Shown here: in pieces, positions 15,011 to 23,177 of the stretch | How positions within the stretch are numbered: position 1 is the first letter of the stretch | How the letters are laid out: every line of letters starts with the position of its first letter | DNA from: an uncultured Porphyromonadaceae bacterium | GTDB lineage: Bacteria; Bacteroidota; Bacteroidia; Bacteroidales; Paludibacteraceae | DNA length: 42,265 bases | Assembly: GCA_949285425.1 (NCBI GenBank) | Contig: CASEAJ010000059.1 | Location: 1 to 42,265, forward strand | Reading direction: 5' to 3' | Program-made: the position numbers and the translations under genes | The notes under the pieces: model-generated | Seen by the model: only the letters and a program-made list of their open reading frames with translations | What the model was told of the DNA's origin: nothing | Databases searched by the model: none

Positions 15011-17575
15011 ATGAAAAAATTTACTTCTTTAAAGAGTCTGTTCCTTGTTGCCATGTTGGCAGTGGGGAGCGTAGGAGTGTGGGGAGAAAATTCTGCATTC
15101 TGCACATTGGACTTTACCACTAAAGCCACAAGTAACTCTACCTACCTCAACACGTGGACATATGACAATTGGAGCATCTATGGAGCAGCAAATAACAATG
15201 CAAGTTGGGCATACGTACGTGTAGGAGGAAAGAACAGCGCTAGTGTAAAGACTAGTTCTTTCACTTCTCCTTCCATCAATTCAGCCATTGCATCTGTAAC
15301 TTTAACCGCAATAAACACTGCTAACGGTTCAGGTTTCACCATGGACAAAATAACCCTAAAAGTGGCTTCTGATGCCGAGTTCACACAAATAATAGATGAA
15401 GTTTCCAATACTACAGTTACCACAACAATGACATTCATTCCTTCCAATGGAAGTTATTGGGAAAATAATTCATTTTATAAATTAGAATTTGACTGGTCTT
15501 CCACAAGTTCCTCTAACAGAGGAATGGATGTTGAAAAAGTTGAACTTTTCGCAGCCTCCACATCTTCCATTTCCACTCCAGCACTTTCTGTTCCAAGCGG
15601 CAAATACACAAAAGCCCAGAACGTGGAAATCACCTGCGAAACAGCAGATGCAAAGATTTACTACACCACTAACGGTGACGAACCCACGGAGGCCTCGACC
15701 GAATACACCGAAGCCATCACTGTGTCTACAACTACCACATTGAAGGCCGTTGCTGTAAAAGATGGTGAATTAAGCGCCGTTGCAACCGCCACCTACACAT
15801 TCCCGACCGAAGTAGCCGACATAGCCGCATTCAATGCTACCAACAAGGACGATTTCGTAAAGATAACCGGTCCTGTAGCAGTTACCTTTGTCAACGGCAG
15901 CTATGTATATGCACAGGACGCTTCGAACGGCATGCTTGTATACGATGCCACATTGGCTGCTGTCGAAGGCTTGGGCAACGGCAAAGCTCTTACCGGCCTC
16001 ACCGGTACACGCGATGAATACAACGGCACCATTCAAATGGCCTCTGTTGTCGACTATGCCATAAGCGAAACCGAACCCGTGCAACCCACCACCATGGAAA
16101 GCCTTGCCGCTACGGACATAAACAAATACGTGAAACTGGAAAATGCCAAATTTGACAATACATATAGCTTCACTACTGAAAAGACTATCAACGGAACGTT
16201 GACCACGCACGGAGGAATTACCGTTCGCAACAATTTCAGAAACTTCAACTTAGATGTTACACCCGATGCCATCTATAACATAGAAGGTATTGTGAGCGTA
16301 TATAAAGGTGCTGCCCAAATCTATCCTATCAGCATCGAATCGCAGACACCAGTGATTTATTGCGAAACCGAATCACTCGCTTTCGAATCGGTGGAAAACG
16401 GCAGCGAAAAACCGCTTGAATTCCTGTTCTCAGCCGAAAGTCTTGCCGCCGATGTAACCTTGAGCATTTCGGGCGACCATGCCTCCATGTTCCAGGTATC
16501 ACCTGCCACGGTAGCCAAAAACACCGAAGGTAATATAGTCGAAACTACAGTCACCGTAACTTATGCTCCGACAGCTACAGGGGAACATACAGCCACACTC
16601 ACCATGACCAGCGGCGAACTGACTAAAAACATTGCATTGAGCGGCATGAGCATTGCTCCTATCCTGGCTACCCCGACAGCAACCGAAGCCACCGACATTA
16701 CAGCCAACGGTTTCACGGCTCATTGGGATGAAGTGGAAAACGCCACCAGCTATGTATTGAATGTATGGTCTGACGTGGAAATCATGAACGAAGATTTCAG
16801 CAGCGTTACCGTAGGAAACTCCACCACAACTGGCGGATCCAGTACAGCTTGGAATGGTAACGAAAACTTCACCGCTGTCACTGCCGCCTACCAGGCCGGA
16901 GGTGCCATCAAATTAGGATCCGGCAGCAAGGCTGGCTCTGTCACCACAAAAGAACTGGAACTGACCGGAAATAACGTAATCGTATCGTTCGGCGTAAAAG
17001 GCTGGAGTTCTGTTGAAGGAGACATTGAAATCTCCATTGGGGAAGAACGCCAAATCGTCACTTACGCAGCCGTTATAGAAAATGAGTTTGAAAAGAAATC
17101 AGTGACGTTTGCCAATGCACAAGGCAACACCGTAACCATTGCCACCACTGGCAAACGTGCATTCATCGATGACATCGTTATCATAAAATCTTCAGCTGTC
17201 GCCGGTTCACCGTTTACGGTTACCGGACAGAGTCAGGAAGTTACAGGTTTGAATCCGGCAACCACCTACTCATACAACGTAGTGGCAAAAGCCGAAAACT
17301 ACACCGACTCGGAAAAGTCAAACATAATAAATGTCACCACATTGGACAAAGGCCCCGGCACAGGCATTGCCTCGGTGGAAGTGGGCGGACTTTATGCGGC
17401 TGACGGCGCCATTTATTTCAATGCCGTTGCCGGCCAGCGGGTGGAAGTCATCAACACCCTCGGACAGCGTGTCTACACCGGCACTACGGTTGACGGACTC
17501 AACCGCATTGAAGTAGAAACCGGCATCGTTGTCGTAAAAATAGACCAGGCCGCCGGTAAAGTAGTCGTTAAATAA
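15011..17575 (+). CDS. Large secreted multidomain protein with T9SS/DUF6383-like C-terminus
   Basis: This 854-residue protein has a Sec signal peptide (MKKFTSLKSLFLVAMLAVGSVGVWG). Domains, by pattern: a beta-sandwich with choice-of-anchor look (about 27-180); a chitobiase C-terminal-like domain (about 188-262: KIYYTTNGDEPTEAS is the family's 'YTtDGsdPt' motif); an OB-like domain typical of Bacteroidetes surface proteins (about 263-440: VKITGPVAVTFVNGSYVYAQD); an Ig-like domain (about 447-550); an Fn3-type module (about 555-775) interrupted by a second beta-sandwich; and a final 70-residue sorting-like module (VEVINTLGQRVYTG ... GIVVVKIDQAAGKVVVK). It is probably exported to the cell surface and binds carbohydrate or protein. 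No catalytic motif is visible. It has its own promoter and terminator. Confidence 0.85.
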   Translation: MKKFTSLKSLFLVAMLAVGSVGVWGENSAFCTLDFTTKATSNSTYLNTWTYDNWSIYGAANNNASWAYVRVGGKNSASVKTSSFTSPSINSAIASVTLTAINTANGSGFTMDKITLKVASDAEFTQIIDEVSNTTVTTTMTFIPSNGSYWENNSFYKLEFDWSSTSSSNRGMDVEKVELFAASTSSISTPALSVPSGKYTKAQNVEITCETADAKIYYTTNGDEPTEASTEYTEAITVSTTTTLKAVAVKDGELSAVATATYTFPTEVADIAAFNATNKDDFVKITGPVAVTFVNGSYVYAQDASNGMLVYDATLAAVEGLGNGKALTGLTGTRDEYNGTIQMASVVDYAISETEPVQPTTMESLAATDINKYVKLENAKFDNTYSFTTEKTINGTLTTHGGITVRNNFRNFNLDVTPDAIYNIEGIVSVYKGAAQIYPISIESQTPVIYCETESLAFESVENGSEKPLEFLFSAESLAADVTLSISGDHASMFQVSPATVAKNTEGNIVETTVTVTYAPTATGEHTATLTMTSGELTKNIALSGMSIAPILATPTATEATDITANGFTAHWDEVENATSYVLNVWSDVEIMNEDFSSVTVGNSTTTGGSSTAWNGNENFTAVTAAYQAGGAIKLGSGSKAGSVTTKELELTGNNVIVSFGVKGWSSVEGDIEISIGEERQIVTYAAVIENEFEKKSVTFANAQGNTVTIATTGKRAFIDDIVIIKSSAVAGSPFTVTGQSQEVTGLNPATTYSYNVVAKAENYTDSEKSNIINVTTLDKGPGTGIASVEVGGLYAADGAIYFNAVAGQRVEVINTLGQRVYTGTTVDGLNRIEVETGIVVVKIDQAAGKVVVK

Positions 17576-17599
17576 TCTGCGGCAAAACCATAGCAACAA

Positions 17600-17632
17600 A
17601 AGCCGTCCTTCACATCAGGGCGGCTTTTTTGT
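17600..17632 (+). terminator. Terminator after the 15011 gene
   Basis: AAAGCCGTCC pairs with the GGGCGGCTTT region across a short loop and runs into six T residues. Confidence 0.85.
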
Positions 17633-17781
17633 TGACTAACGAAACAATACCCAATGCCTATTCACTTTCAAACGCGAACAAAATCATCGGTCTGTTTGTT
17701 ATCGTTTATAGAAAATCGGCTAAAGACAAGAATGTAACCGCATTTTAACTGTTTATCATTCGTTTGTATGGGAAAAGATTA

Positions 17782-17789
17782 TATCTTTG
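17782..17789 (+). promoter_or_regulatory. Predicted promoter -7 box of the 17851 gene
   Basis: TATCTTTG matches TAnnTTTG; TTTG at 17763-17766 may be the -33 element. The predicted leader is about 55 nt. Confidence 0.6.
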
Positions 17790-17850
17790 TAACCCGTGAC
17801 ATTGGATTTTATTTTTAACTATATTTACTAACATTTAAATTTTCAAGTTT

Positions 17851-19104
17851 ATGAAAAAGACTACTCTTTTAATGGTGGCAGTTTTCATCTGTTCCCTGTT
17901 TACAATGACTCATGCACAAGAGGCGGTCAATTTGGTCGTAAACGGCGATTTTGAAACCGGAGCAATCGACCCATGGATATCCACTAACGCATCAAAACAG
18001 AAGGTCATGTCAGTCGCTTCCGGAGAAAATGCGCATGGCGGCACACATTACGCTCAATATGATGCGAATGCCACTTCTACCCAACGCCTGGAGCAAGACA
18101 TTGAAGTGACCAAAGGAAAGACATACACATTTTCATTCTGGTACAACAATTATGCAGCCGAAAACCAAAACGGTTTGAAATGCTACAGCCTGTCGGACAA
18201 AAACACCTCCTCATCGTACATTGAAGGCGGTAGTCCAGCCAAACTGGCAGCAGCAAGTGAATGGACAAAATATGAACAGACGTTCACGGCTACCGGTGAT
18301 ACCATGCGTGTATGCATCCGGGCCTATGAACTTTGCCACATAGATGATATTTCGTTAGTTGAAGTCGAAGGCGACATCCCCCAACCCGGACCTGATTACA
18401 TTTTCTCAGAACCATTCACTGCCGGACAAGGCGATTTCATCATTCAAGATGTGGTTTTGCCCGAAGAACTAACTTATGTATGGACTTTTGACAGTCAATA
18501 TGGCATGAAAGCAAGTGCATATAAAAACAAAGCCTTTGCTTCTGAAAGCTGGCTTGTGTCTCCAGCCATCGACTTGACTGGAACAAATAACGTTACACTC
18601 ACTTTCGACCATGCCGTTAGAAATCTTCCCGGCAATACAGGTGCTTTGACCTTGCTTTTCTGTACAAACTACACGGATAATGTGACAACCGCTGCATGGG
18701 AAACCGTTACTATTCCTACATGGCCTGAAAAAGGATGGAATTTTGTAACTGCCACCGTAAACGTGCCCGCAGCCATGCAAGGACAAGCCAACGTACGCTT
18801 CGCATTTAAATACACTTCAACTACCGATGACTGCAACACTTGGGAAGTCAAAAATGTTATTGTCGATGGAGAAAAGAATAGCGGAATCGGCTCGTTGAAT
18901 ACCAGCGAAGCTTCGTTCTTCGTATCAGGCGGCGAACTGATTGTAAACAACGTGGCTGAAGGCACAATGGTTGAAATATACAACGCTCTCGGAGCCAAAG
19001 TACAGGCCACCGTATTTGACGGATCTGCTATCAACGTAAGCAACCTGACCAACGGAGTTTACGTGGTACGTGCCGGCAACAACGTACAGAAAATGATGTT
19101 CTAA
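17851..19104 (+). CDS. Secreted protein: CBM-like module, choice-of-anchor domain, T9SS type A tail
   Basis: This 417-residue protein has a signal peptide cleaved after THAQ (about residue 23). LVVNGDFETGAIDPWIS opens a carbohydrate-binding CenC-like beta-sandwich (about 26-170), a fold seen in glycan-binding modules. A second sandwich (about 183-340) resembles the 'choice-of-anchor' or MAM-like family (WLVSPAIDLTGTNNVTLTFDHA). The last 75 residues form a T9SS type A-like sorting domain ending in NLTNGVYVVRAGNNVQKMMF. It would be secreted across the outer membrane and anchored to the surface. It is neither fused nor overlapping with the preceding secreted protein, but shares its style of C-terminus. 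No enzyme motif was found. Confidence 0.88.
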   Translation: MKKTTLLMVAVFICSLFTMTHAQEAVNLVVNGDFETGAIDPWISTNASKQKVMSVASGENAHGGTHYAQYDANATSTQRLEQDIEVTKGKTYTFSFWYNNYAAENQNGLKCYSLSDKNTSSSYIEGGSPAKLAAASEWTKYEQTFTATGDTMRVCIRAYELCHIDDISLVEVEGDIPQPGPDYIFSEPFTAGQGDFIIQDVVLPEELTYVWTFDSQYGMKASAYKNKAFASESWLVSPAIDLTGTNNVTLTFDHAVRNLPGNTGALTLLFCTNYTDNVTTAAWETVTIPTWPEKGWNFVTATVNVPAAMQGQANVRFAFKYTSTTDDCNTWEVKNVIVDGEKNSGIGSLNTSEASFFVSGGELIVNNVAEGTMVEIYNALGAKVQATVFDGSAINVSNLTNGVYVVRAGNNVQKMMF

Positions 19105-19185
19105 ACAGAAGAGAACACCAGACGGTATGTCATAACGGACAAACGCCTTGCGTCTTGCCCGTTCTTACACACCTTATACATAAAA

Positions 19186-19220
19186 GAAATCCCGCTTCCG
19201 TGGAAGCGGGATTTCTTTTT
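19186..19220 (+). terminator. Terminator after the 17851 gene
   Basis: GAAATCCCGCTTCC pairs with GGAAGCGGGATTTC around a two-base loop, followed by TTTTT. Confidence 0.9.
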
Positions 19221-19263
19221 ATAACCTCATTCTGATTAGATATAAACCACATGTTGTGAAGCG

Positions 19264-19337
19264 GCATAAAAAAAGAAAGGTTGTCGTCCCGACAACCCAA
19301 TCTTTAGTTAACCTTAAATCTAATACCATGAAAAACA
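19264..19337 (-). ncRNA. Candidate small RNA (about 74 nt) with own promoter and terminator
   Basis: The minus strand carries a full transcription unit with no coding potential. TTTG (19371-19374) and TACATTTG (19350-19343) are spaced 20 nt apart, as in a Bacteroidota promoter, and predict a start near 19337. The transcript has an AU-rich single-stranded region including GGTATTAGATTTAAGG and GTTAACT. It ends with a perfect 8-bp GGTTGTCG-GGA-CGACAACC hairpin (19279-19297) and a T tract to 19264. I cannot assign a known Rfam family. It could belong to one of the published conserved Bacteroidales RNA motifs. On the plus strand a 7-codon frame (MKNTMQM) exists but lacks a promoter. Confidence 0.6.
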
Positions 19338-19342
19338 CAATG

Positions 19343-19374
19343 CAAATGTAAGGCAGTTTTTCTATACATCCAAA
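19343..19374 (-). promoter_or_regulatory. Promoter of the candidate small RNA
   Basis: The -33 TTTG and -7 TACATTTG are separated by 20 nt on the minus strand. Confidence 0.6.
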
Positions 19375-19481
19375 CATTTTGACTGGAAAACTCATTCCCA
19401 TAACAAAGTTTAACAATCTATATTTCTTATAATTCCATTCATCCTTTTATAGTCCCCCAACGGAGAGGCAAAACGGTTTAA

Positions 19482-19509
19482 TTGAAAATTAAGAGTTGGA
19501 AATTGAAAA
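19482..19509. repeat. Four TTGAAAA-type heptads
   Basis: Heptads TTGAAAA, TTAAGAG, TTGGAAA, TTGAAAA, preceded by ACGGTTTAA as at 10432. They lie between the small RNA and the pfp promoter. Confidence 0.75.
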
Positions 19510-19611
19510 CGGACTTGAGCATTAATCATTAATCGCATATTCTACCCGCTTCTTTAAAAACGAATGTCGAAAGTAACACACCACATTGACGTGACTTCCA
19601 AAAAAAAGAAC

Positions 19612-19619
19612 TATTTTTG
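19612..19619 (+). promoter_or_regulatory. Predicted promoter -7 box of pfp
   Basis: TATTTTTG matches TAnnTTTG. The predicted leader is about 45 nt to ATG 19670. Confidence 0.6.
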
Positions 19620-19669
19620 TAACGTGAAACAAACAAGACAAATTATCATAACATCAAACTATTAAGAAA

Positions 19670-21325
19670 ATGGAATTAATGACAAAAAGCCCCTTGCAAA
19701 TAGCGCGAGGCAGCTATCAGCCGAAAATGCCGGCTGCGCTGAAAGGTCCTGTCACACTGAAAGAAGGCGCTGCCACTCAGTCAGTAGCCGATCAGGAAGA
19801 CATCAAAAACTTGTTCCCCAACACGTACGGAATGCCGCTTATCACATTCGAAGCGGGAGAAGCCAAAGCTCACCCGGCTGTAAACGTGGGTGTGATTCTT
19901 TCCGGCGGACAGGCCCCGGGCGGACACAACGTCATCTCCGGATTGTTCGATGGATTGAAAGCCCTGAACCCTGAAAACAAACTGTACGGTTTCCTTGGTG
20001 GCCCAAGCGGATTGGTTGACCACAAATATATCGAACTCACTTCAAGCATTATCGATGAATACCGCAACACCGGCGGTTTCGACATCATCGGTTCGGGACG
20101 CACCAAACTGGAAGAAACAGAACAGTATGAAAAAGGAGCTGAAATATGCCGTGAACTGGGTATCAAAGCCATTGTAATCATCGGAGGTGACGACTCGAAC
20201 ACCAATGCCTGTGTACTGGCCGAATACTATCTGCAGAAAAACTACGGCATTCAGGTCATCGGTTGTCCCAAAACCATCGACGGTGACTTGAAAAACGAAA
20301 TGATTGAAACATCTTTCGGTTTCGACACAGCCTGCAAAGTTTACTCGGAACTGATCGGTAACATTCAACGCGATGCCAACTCGGCAAAAAAATACTGGCA
20401 CTTTATCCGCCTCATGGGACGTTCGGCCTCACACATTGCCCTTGAATGTGCCCTGCAAAGCCAACCGAACATTTGCATCATTTCGGAAGAAGTAGAAGCC
20501 AAAAACATGACATTGAACGACATTGTCGAACAAATTGTGAATGTAATTGTGGCCCGCGCCAACGCCGGTCTGAACTTCGGAACCGTGTTGATTCCGGAAG
20601 GACTGATCGAATTCATTCCGGCCATGAAAAAACTCATCGCCGAACTGAACGACCTGCTGGCACACAACGAAGACTTCAACGCCCTGAACACGGATGATGA
20701 AAAACGTCAGTATGTGAAAGGAATGCTTACCCCCGAAAGCAGCTCTGTATACCGCGACCTTCCGAAAGGCATCGCACGTCAGTTGACTCTCGACCGCGAC
20801 CCGCACGGGAACGTACAGGTATCGCTCATCGAAACCGAAAAACTGCTCATCGAAATGGTGGCAAAACGTCTGGCCAAGCTGAAAGCCGAAGGTGTTTACA
20901 AAGGCAAATTCTCGTCTATCAACCACTTCTTCGGTTATGAAGGTCGTTGCGCCATTCCATCAAACTTCGATGCTGACTACACCTACTCGTTGGGCTACAC
21001 GGCTTCTATCCTTATCTCCGAAGGCAAGACAGGTTACATGTCATCAGTACGCAACCTGACGGCTCCGGCCGATCAATGGATTGCCGGTGGTGTGCCCATC
21101 ACCATGATGATGAACATGGAACGCCGTCACGGAAAGATGAAACCGGTAATACAAAAAGCCCTGGTTCGTTTGGATGGAGCACCGTTCAAGTATTTCGAAA
21201 AGCATCGTAAAAGCTGGGCCGACGAAAACCTCAGCTACATTTACCCGGGTCCTATCCAGTATTATGGTCCCGCCGAAGTGTGCGACCAACCCAGCAAGAC
21301 TTTGTTGCTGGAACAAGGCAAATAA
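19670..21325 (+). CDS. pfp: Diphosphate-fructose-6-phosphate 1-phosphotransferase (PPi-PFK)
   Basis: PPi-dependent phosphofructokinase interconverts fructose-6-phosphate and fructose-1,6-bisphosphate using pyrophosphate, making this glycolytic step reversible. The 551-residue length matches the long (plant/Bacteroides-like) PFP class. [15 protein letters not shown] opens the catalytic fold. [11 protein letters not shown] (about residue 170) has the second Asp that favours PPi over [14 protein letters not shown] carries the Lys typical of PPi enzymes and the catalytic Asp. [15 protein letters not shown] binds the sugar phosphate. ISEEVEA and [16 protein letters not shown] complete the family pattern. 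Start is ATG 19670; ATG 19679 is possible. The gene is monocistronic, with a strong bidirectional terminator. Confidence 0.96.
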   Translation: MELMTKSPLQIARGSYQPKMPAALKGPVTLKEGAATQSVADQEDIKNLFPNTYGMPLITFEAGEAKAHPAVNVGVILSGGQAPGGHNVISGLFDGLKALNPENKLYGFLGGPSGLVDHKYIELTSSIIDEYRNTGGFDIIGSGRTKLEETEQYEKGAEICRELGIKAIVIIGGDDSNTNACVLAEYYLQKNYGIQVIGCPKTIDGDLKNEMIETSFGFDTACKVYSELIGNIQRDANSAKKYWHFIRLMGRSASHIALECALQSQPNICIISEEVEAKNMTLNDIVEQIVNVIVARANAGLNFGTVLIPEGLIEFIPAMKKLIAELNDLLAHNEDFNALNTDDEKRQYVKGMLTPESSSVYRDLPKGIARQLTLDRDPHGNVQVSLIETEKLLIEMVAKRLAKLKAEGVYKGKFSSINHFFGYEGRCAIPSNFDADYTYSLGYTASILISEGKTGYMSSVRNLTAPADQWIAGGVPITMMMNMERRHGKMKPVIQKALVRLDGAPFKYFEKHRKSWADENLSYIYPGPIQYYGPAEVCDQPSKTLLLEQGK

Positions 21326-21371
21326 AAAAAGGGGAATGCCTGTCTTTTTCTAAATGGACACATACCCAACA

Positions 21372-21417
21372 AAAAGTTCAAAGGGCGGCCGTTAATTCGA
21401 CCGCCCTTTGAACTTTT
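21372..21417. terminator. Bidirectional terminator between pfp and porX
   Basis: A perfect 17-bp stem (21372-21388 with 21401-21417) has A residues on one side and T residues on the other, and lies between convergent genes. Confidence 0.92.
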
Positions 21418-21524
21418 AAAGAGGGATATATAACTACCCCCTAGACAACAATACCACCATCACTCCGAAATTCCAATAAAAGCAAAAATTCTCATTCACA
21501 CATCAGCACAAACATAGTATCCTC

Positions 21525-23075
21525 TCACACTCTTGGCTCCATGACCACAAAGGGAACCAGCATTTCTTCCATGGAAATGCCGCCGTGCTGGAACGTGTTT
21601 TTGTAATAGCTCACATAATAATTGTAGTTGTTCGGATAGGCAAAGAAATCATCCTTACCCGCAAAAATGTATGCCGAACTGACATTGGGACTGGGCAATC
21701 CGGCACGGTCGGGCTGCAAAATTTCGAACACTTCCTTCTTGTTATAGCTCAAATTCTTGCCTACCTTGTAACGAAGATTCACATTGGTGTTGCGGTCGCC
21801 TATCACCTTCACGGCGTTTTTCACCTGAATGGTACCATGATCGGTCGTGAGCAGGACTTTATATCCACGCAATGAAAGGGCCTTGAACAATTCATACGTG
21901 GCCGAATGCTTGAACCAGGACAGAGTCAAAGAACGGTAAGCCTCGGCATCGTTGGCCAGTTCGCGCATCATTTTCGAATCGGTACGCGCATGTGAAAGCA
22001 TGTCGATAAAATTAAGTACACACACATTCAACTGGTTGGTCTCCAAACGGGGAAGCTGGTCTATCAACCGCTCACAAGCTGCAGAATCGTTGATTTTATG
22101 ATAGGAAAAAGTGTATTTTTTCCGGAAACGGAAAATCTGGGTTTCCAACAGTTCCTTCTCTTTCAGGTTCTTCCCTTCATCTTCTTCCTCCTCTACCCAA
22201 AGGTCGGGAAACATTTCCTGTATCTGCAAAGGCATCAAACCGGCAAAAATGGCATTACGGGCATACTGGGTTGCGGTAGGCAATATGCTGCAATACAATT
22301 CTTCTTCATCGAATGTATAGAATTCGCTCAGCATTTCCCTGATCATGCGGAATTGGTCGTAACGGAAGTTGTCTATCAAAACCATAAACACCTTCTCTCC
22401 CTTGTCAAGCAAAGGGAAGACCTTGGTCTTGAACAGTTCTGGGCTTATCAAAGGACGGTTTTCCGGATGAGCGAACCAGTCCAGATAGTTTTTCCGGATA
22501 AACTTGGTAAAAGTGCTGTTGGCTTCGTCCTTCTGCATACGTAGCATTTCCGTCATGCCATTATCGGCCTCGGCCAGTTCCAGTTCCCAATACACCAGTT
22601 TTTTATATACCTCGACCCAATCTTCGTAAGTCAACGAGTCATTTATCTGCATGCCGATACGTCCAAACTCGGAACGGTAAGTAGATGTGGCATGCTCCGT
22701 CACGATTTCCTTTTTATGGATATTCTTCTTCAACGTCATCAGTATCTGACTGGGATTCACCGGTTTGGTCAGGTAATCGGCTATTTTGTTGCCGATGGCC
22801 ATGTCCATGATATTCTCTTCCTCGCTTTTGGTTATCATGACCACCGGCACGTTGGGATTGATTTCCTTCACTAGTGCCAATGTTTCAAGACCGCTCAATC
22901 CCGGCATGTTTTCGTCCAGGAATATGATGTCGTAACTGTCTTGCTGCACCAGGTCAACCGCATCCTTGCCGTTGGTTGCCGTGACCACGTCATAACCTTT
23001 TTCTTCCAAAAACAGAATGTAGGGCCGCAACAGTTCCATTTCATCATCGGCCCAAAGTATTTTATCTTTTCTCAT
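21525..23075 (-). CDS. porX: PorX: response regulator with PglZ-type effector domain
   Basis: PorX is the two-component response regulator controlling T9SS gene expression in Porphyromonas gingivalis, working with the kinase PorY and sigma factor SigP. The 516-residue product has a receiver domain (1-120) with acidic pocket WADDE at 8-12, phospho-acceptor Asp54 in FLDENMPG, the Thr of VVMITKS and the Lys of YLTKP. A helical linker follows. A PglZ alkaline-phosphatase-like domain (about 200-510) shows FMVLIDNFRYDQ, LPTATQYARNAIFAG and LLTTDHGTIQV metal-site motifs. The family hydrolyses phospho-diester substrates and does not contain a DNA-binding domain. It lies 102 nt downstream of porW in the same direction, so they are probably an operon. 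Confidence 0.95.
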   Translation of the reverse strand: MRKDKILWADDEMELLRPYILFLEEKGYDVVTATNGKDAVDLVQQDSYDIIFLDENMPGLSGLETLALVKEINPNVPVVMITKSEEENIMDMAIGNKIADYLTKPVNPSQILMTLKKNIHKKEIVTEHATSTYRSEFGRIGMQINDSLTYEDWVEVYKKLVYWELELAEADNGMTEMLRMQKDEANSTFTKFIRKNYLDWFAHPENRPLISPELFKTKVFPLLDKGEKVFMVLIDNFRYDQFRMIREMLSEFYTFDEEELYCSILPTATQYARNAIFAGLMPLQIQEMFPDLWVEEEEDEGKNLKEKELLETQIFRFRKKYTFSYHKINDSAACERLIDQLPRLETNQLNVCVLNFIDMLSHARTDSKMMRELANDAEAYRSLTLSWFKHSATYELFKALSLRGYKVLLTTDHGTIQVKNAVKVIGDRNTNVNLRYKVGKNLSYNKKEVFEILQPDRAGLPSPNVSSAYIFAGKDDFFAYPNNYNYYVSYYKNTFQHGGISMEEMLVPFVVMEPRV

Positions 23076-23177
23076 AAATCATTCCCCGCCTTCTCCAAAA
23101 GGAAGGCCATTAATTCTACATAACTCCGGTCTTATCCGGTCTGCTCCCGATAACCTCATTTGAGAGGGAAAACGGGA

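Noticed and set aside
19328..19351. Seven-codon leader peptide MKNTMQM on the plus strand
   Set aside because: No promoter or downstream gene fits. The minus-strand reading with a promoter and terminator explains the conserved-looking bases better.
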